A stretch of 64,000 bases of DNA from Candidatus Parachristensenella avicola. Lineage in GTDB: Bacteria; Bacillota; Clostridia; Christensenellales; UMGS416. The position numbers and the translations under genes were made by a program. The notes under the pieces were generated by a model that was not told the DNA's origin, did not search any database, and was given only the letters and a program-made list of their open reading frames with translations. The DNA is taken from assembly GCA_904420205.1 (NCBI GenBank), contig CAJFUN010000023.1, positions 1-64,000 on the forward strand. The letters are read 5' to 3'. Positions 61,412 through 64,000 of this stretch are shown piece after piece; within the stretch, counting starts at the first letter, position 1; every line of letters begins with the position of its first letter.

Positions 61412-62226
61412 CGTATCGGATGGCTTTGGCTTGGGCCGTCGGGCAGGGGGTAGCGGAGTCCGACGCCCGATGGCTGCTGCAGGAAGTGGCGCGCCTTTCC
61501 ATGACCCAGTATCTCATTGTGCGGGATACGCCCATCGATTCGCCGCAGATGGCCCGCTTCGAGCAGATGATCCGCCGGCGAGCCCAAGGCGAGCCGGTGC
61601 AGCATATTCTGGGTTATTGGGGCTTCTGCGACCTGACGCTTAAAACAGACCGGCGGGCGCTGATTCCGCGTCCGGAGACGGAATTCGTGGTGGAGGAAGC
61701 GTTGCAGTTGCTTCCTGCGGCGCAGGGAGTGAAAATCGCCGATGTGGGTTGCGGTTCGGGCTGCATTGGCTTGGCGCTCAAAGAAAAACGGTATAAAGAT
61801 CGGATTACGCTGATGGATGTGAGCCCGGAAGCCAGAGCGCTGGCCGCGGAAAACGCTGACCTACTGCGGCTATCGGTGGAAATTATAGAGGCTGACATGA
61901 CTCGGCCGCTGCCCGGCGGGCCCTATGATATGATTTGCTCCAACCCGCCTTATATCCCATCGAGCGACTGTCAGGGCCTGGATGAGGAGGTTCGGCGGTT
62001 TGATCCCATGCTGGCATTGGACGGCGGGGCGGACGGCCTGGATTTTTACCGCGCGCTGGCCGGCCGGATGGCGGATAGTTTAAAGCCGGGCGGCTATATG
62101 GTTTTGGAGCTGGGGATTGGACAGGCTAAAGCAGTAGAAGCGATTTTTGCTCCCTATGGCCGGACTGTACACATAAAAAAGGATCTGGCCGGCATTGAAC
62201 GCGTGATAAGCATACGGAAAATATGA
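61408..62226 (+). CDS. prmC: Peptide chain release factor N5-glutamine methyltransferase
   Basis: 272 aa from TTG 61408 (TTGA overlap with the previous stop; ATG 61420 possible). N-terminal helical domain, then the SAM fold VKIADVGCGSGCIGLAL and the catalytic NPPY in MICSNPPYIPSSD. Methylates the GGQ glutamine of RF1 and RF2. prfA starts 9 bp downstream. Confidence 0.95.
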   Translation: MTYRMALAWAVGQGVAESDARWLLQEVARLSMTQYLIVRDTPIDSPQMARFEQMIRRRAQGEPVQHILGYWGFCDLTLKTDRRALIPRPETEFVVEEALQLLPAAQGVKIADVGCGSGCIGLALKEKRYKDRITLMDVSPEARALAAENADLLRLSVEIIEADMTRPLPGGPYDMICSNPPYIPSSDCQGLDEEVRRFDPMLALDGGADGLDFYRALAGRMADSLKPGGYMVLELGIGQAKAVEAIFAPYGRTVHIKKDLAGIERVISIRKI

Positions 62227-62235
62227 GGTGATAGG

Positions 62236-63306
62236 ATGCTGTTGGAAAAACTGGCGGCCCTGGAGGCACGCTATAACGAATTGAACCTGTGGCTGTCCCA
62301 GCCCGATGCGCTCAGCGACCAGGCTAAATGGCGCGACGCGCTCAAAGAACAGGCGGAGCTGGAGGAAGCAGTTAACCGGTATCATGAATATCAGAAGGTA
62401 TTGGAGGATCTGGAGGCGGCCCGGGAGATGCTGGAATCCGGCGATCCGGAGTTGGAAGAGCTGGCCAAGGAAGAGATGGGTGAGCTGGAGCGGCAGCGGA
62501 GCGAGCAGGAGGAGGCGATCAAGCTGCTGCTGGCGCCCAAGGATCCCAACGACGACAAGAACGTGATCCTGGAGATTCGTGCCGGCACCGGCGGTGAGGA
62601 GGCGGCCTTGTTCGCCATGGAGCTGCTGAAGATGTACACCTATTATGCCCAGAAGAAAGGCTGGCAGATGGAAGTGACGGGCATATCCGAAACGGAGCTG
62701 GGCGGCTGCAAGGAATGCACCTGCCTCATATCCGGCAAAGGGGCCTACTCCCGCTTTAAGTTTGAGAGCGGAGCCCACCGGGTGCAACGGGTGCCGGAAA
62801 CGGAATCGGGCGGACGTATCCACACCTCTGCGGCGACGGTGGCGGTACTGCCTGAAGCCGAGGAGGTGGAGCTGGAGCTGAACCCAGCCGATATCCGTAT
62901 CGATCTGTACCGGGCCAGCGGGGCCGGCGGCCAGCACGTAAACCGGACGGATTCCGCGGTGCGCCTGACCCATATCCCTACCGGTGTGGTGGTGGAGTGC
63001 CAGGACGAACGCAGCCAAGGCAAAAACAAGGAGAAAGCTATGCGCGTGCTGCGCAGCCGGATCTATGATATGCTGGAGCAGCAAAAGACCGACGAATACG
63101 CCAAGGAGCGACGCCTAAAGGTGGGTAGTGGCGATCGCAGCGAGCGCATCCGCACCTATAACTACCCGCAGGGACGGGTGACGGATCATCGCATCGGCTT
63201 GACGCTCTATAAGCTGGACAGTTTCCTGGCCGGTGATATGGACGAGATGCTGGACGCTCTGGCGCTGGCGGACCGTACCGAGCGCATGCGCCAGGAGACG
63301 GCCTAG
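62236..63306 (+). CDS. prfA: Peptide chain release factor 1
   Basis: 356 aa, SD GAGGTGATAGG. GGQ in [16 protein letters not shown] (about residue 231), codon-recognition tripeptide in [14 protein letters not shown] (PET form, usual in firmicutes), C-terminal [13 protein letters not shown] and [11 protein letters not shown]. Terminates translation at UAA/UAG; substrate of PrmC. Last gene of the block. Confidence 0.97.
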   Translation: MLLEKLAALEARYNELNLWLSQPDALSDQAKWRDALKEQAELEEAVNRYHEYQKVLEDLEAAREMLESGDPELEELAKEEMGELERQRSEQEEAIKLLLAPKDPNDDKNVILEIRAGTGGEEAALFAMELLKMYTYYAQKKGWQMEVTGISETELGGCKECTCLISGKGAYSRFKFESGAHRVQRVPETESGGRIHTSAATVAVLPEAEEVELELNPADIRIDLYRASGAGGQHVNRTDSAVRLTHIPTGVVVECQDERSQGKNKEKAMRVLRSRIYDMLEQQKTDEYAKERRLKVGSGDRSERIRTYNYPQGRVTDHRIGLTLYKLDSFLAGDMDEMLDALALADRTERMRQETA

Positions 63307-63342
63307 GCCCCGATTGGCGGAAGGAAGATTCATAGACAGCAT

Positions 63343-63378
63343 AAATCCCCGGGAGAGCATAATGCTCCCGGGGATTTT
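63343..63378 (+). terminator. Terminator after prfA
   Basis: AAATCCCCGGGAG ... CTCCCGGGGATTTT. The following 63380-63950 holds no gene, RNA or repeat that I can support. Confidence 0.92.
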
Positions 63379-63954
63379 AGCTTCTGGCGGCTCCGGCGCG
63401 TGGCTGGTGCGGCGTAAGGGTAACATAAAAGGAAATCCCATGAGATTTCTATTCGATATATGTTGGCCGATTGTGCGGTGAAGCAGGTTTAGCCGCGCGG
63501 GATAAGCTGCTCGATACTCAGGCGGGCCATATTGCGGCATGGGTTAATCCATCGCATTCGTTTCATCATACGAGCGGTGGCGATTGGAACCCGTGCGCAT
63601 ATCGGTCAGGAAATGGTCCATTACTGCGCCTATCCCATGATTTTAGTTCTATACTGAAAGACCGAAAAAGATCGCGTATGATGTCCTCCGCCTATCGGGG
63701 AAGGAGAGCCATCGAGCCGTTTGCGCAGGTTCTTTGGGCTGCCTTTGATCCGTGCGGCTATGGATTGTTTCGGATAGAAGGACTGTAACATTAGCGGACA
63801 ACATTGCTAAGCCCTATTTTGCAAGATAGAGAATGTGGAGCGAAACAAAAGGAAACGGCCATCATGACAGCGCTGAAAATAGGACGGGTTGGAATGATTG
63901 GGCGGCTGGAAGCGTCAAATAGATGAAGAAAATGTGAAATACGAACAAGATTGG

Positions 63955-63982
63955 TTGCCAAAAAATTGCGAAATGATATAAT
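63955..63982 (+). promoter_or_regulatory. Promoter pointing out of the window
   Basis: TTGCCA (63955-63960), 16 bp, TATAAT (63977-63982) at the window edge. Confidence 0.6.
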
Positions 63983-64000
63983 AAAAAATGCAGAGGGGAC

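Noticed and set aside
63471..63788. 105-codon open frame after prfA
   Set aside because: No SD, no domain, and composition unlike the coding regions.

Overview
The window is about 64 kb of a GC-rich (by eye upper-50s %) low-redundancy bacterial chromosome. It looks like an anaerobic member of the Clostridia, perhaps of the Christensenellales type. The signs are strong AGGAGG ribosome binding sites, a T-box and a ZTP riboswitch, glycyl-radical pyruvate formate-lyase, two ferredoxin-dependent 2-oxoacid oxidoreductases, CdaA/CdaR c-di-AMP genes, a rpmE-DUF1385-prmC-prfA block, and no respiratory genes. This taxonomic statement is inference from gene content; no 16S or marker search was possible.

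Layout. 0-0.8 kb: tail of a tyrosine integrase abutting tRNA-Ser(CGA), plus a decayed half copy of that tRNA. 0.8-8.5 kb: a membrane-anchored protein of unknown function, then plant-glycan genes (GH51 arabinofuranosidase, SGNH esterase, GH28-like beta-helix protein), a DUF2974-like lipase and a convergent 12-TM transporter. 8.6-21.5 kb: a P-loop ATPase, then a long operon for cell-wall peptide uptake and recycling: two class-A-beta-lactamase-fold hydrolases, dipeptide epimerase, a complete Opp/Dpp-type ABC importer, LD-carboxypeptidase, NlpC/P60 endopeptidase and an amidohydrolase. 21.5-22.8 kb: an apparently free-standing structured RNA gene followed by two paralogous small coiled-coil proteins. 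22.9-31.4 kb: P-loop kinase, TipA-like MerR regulator, GH43-like and GH39-like glycosidases, MazG-like pyrophosphatase, two unknown membrane/exported proteins, a methyltransferase. 31.7-35.4 kb: nudix-pflB-pflA under a ZTP riboswitch. 35.5-40.1 kb: a 1520-aa cell-wall-anchored multidomain protein with four discoidin-like domains. 40.5-44.5 kb: a T-box (apparent UGG/Trp specifier) controlling iorA-iorB-paaK. 44.5-49.2 kb: a carboxymuconolactone-decarboxylase-type protein and an Fe-S aldo/keto reductase, each with a MerR-type promoter of 19-bp spacing, then a lipoprotein and purB. 49.5-55.9 kb: small coiled-coil protein, cdaA, cdaR, FAD enzyme, P-loop ATPase, PIG-V-like glycosyltransferase. 56.0-58.6 kb: korDABC. 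58.7-63.4 kb: serpin-like lipoprotein, rpmE, DUF1385 protein, prmC, prfA. The last 600 bases hold no gene I can support, but end in a promoter firing out of the window.

How the genes fit together. The glycosidases, esterase and surface protein suggest a plant-polysaccharide or host-glycan fermenter. Pyruvate is handled by PFL, and branched-chain, aromatic and other 2-oxoacids by KOR and IOR with ferredoxin. The recycling operon would import muropeptides, trim them with LdcA and NlpC/P60, and turn L-Ala-D-Glu into a usable dipeptide. Regulation is unusually readable: a ZTP riboswitch couples PFL to folate/purine (one-carbon) status, a T-box couples IOR to tRNA-Trp charging, and MerR-type promoters mark a probable electrophile or aldehyde response. 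The most novel-looking element is the RNA gene at about 21.6 kb.
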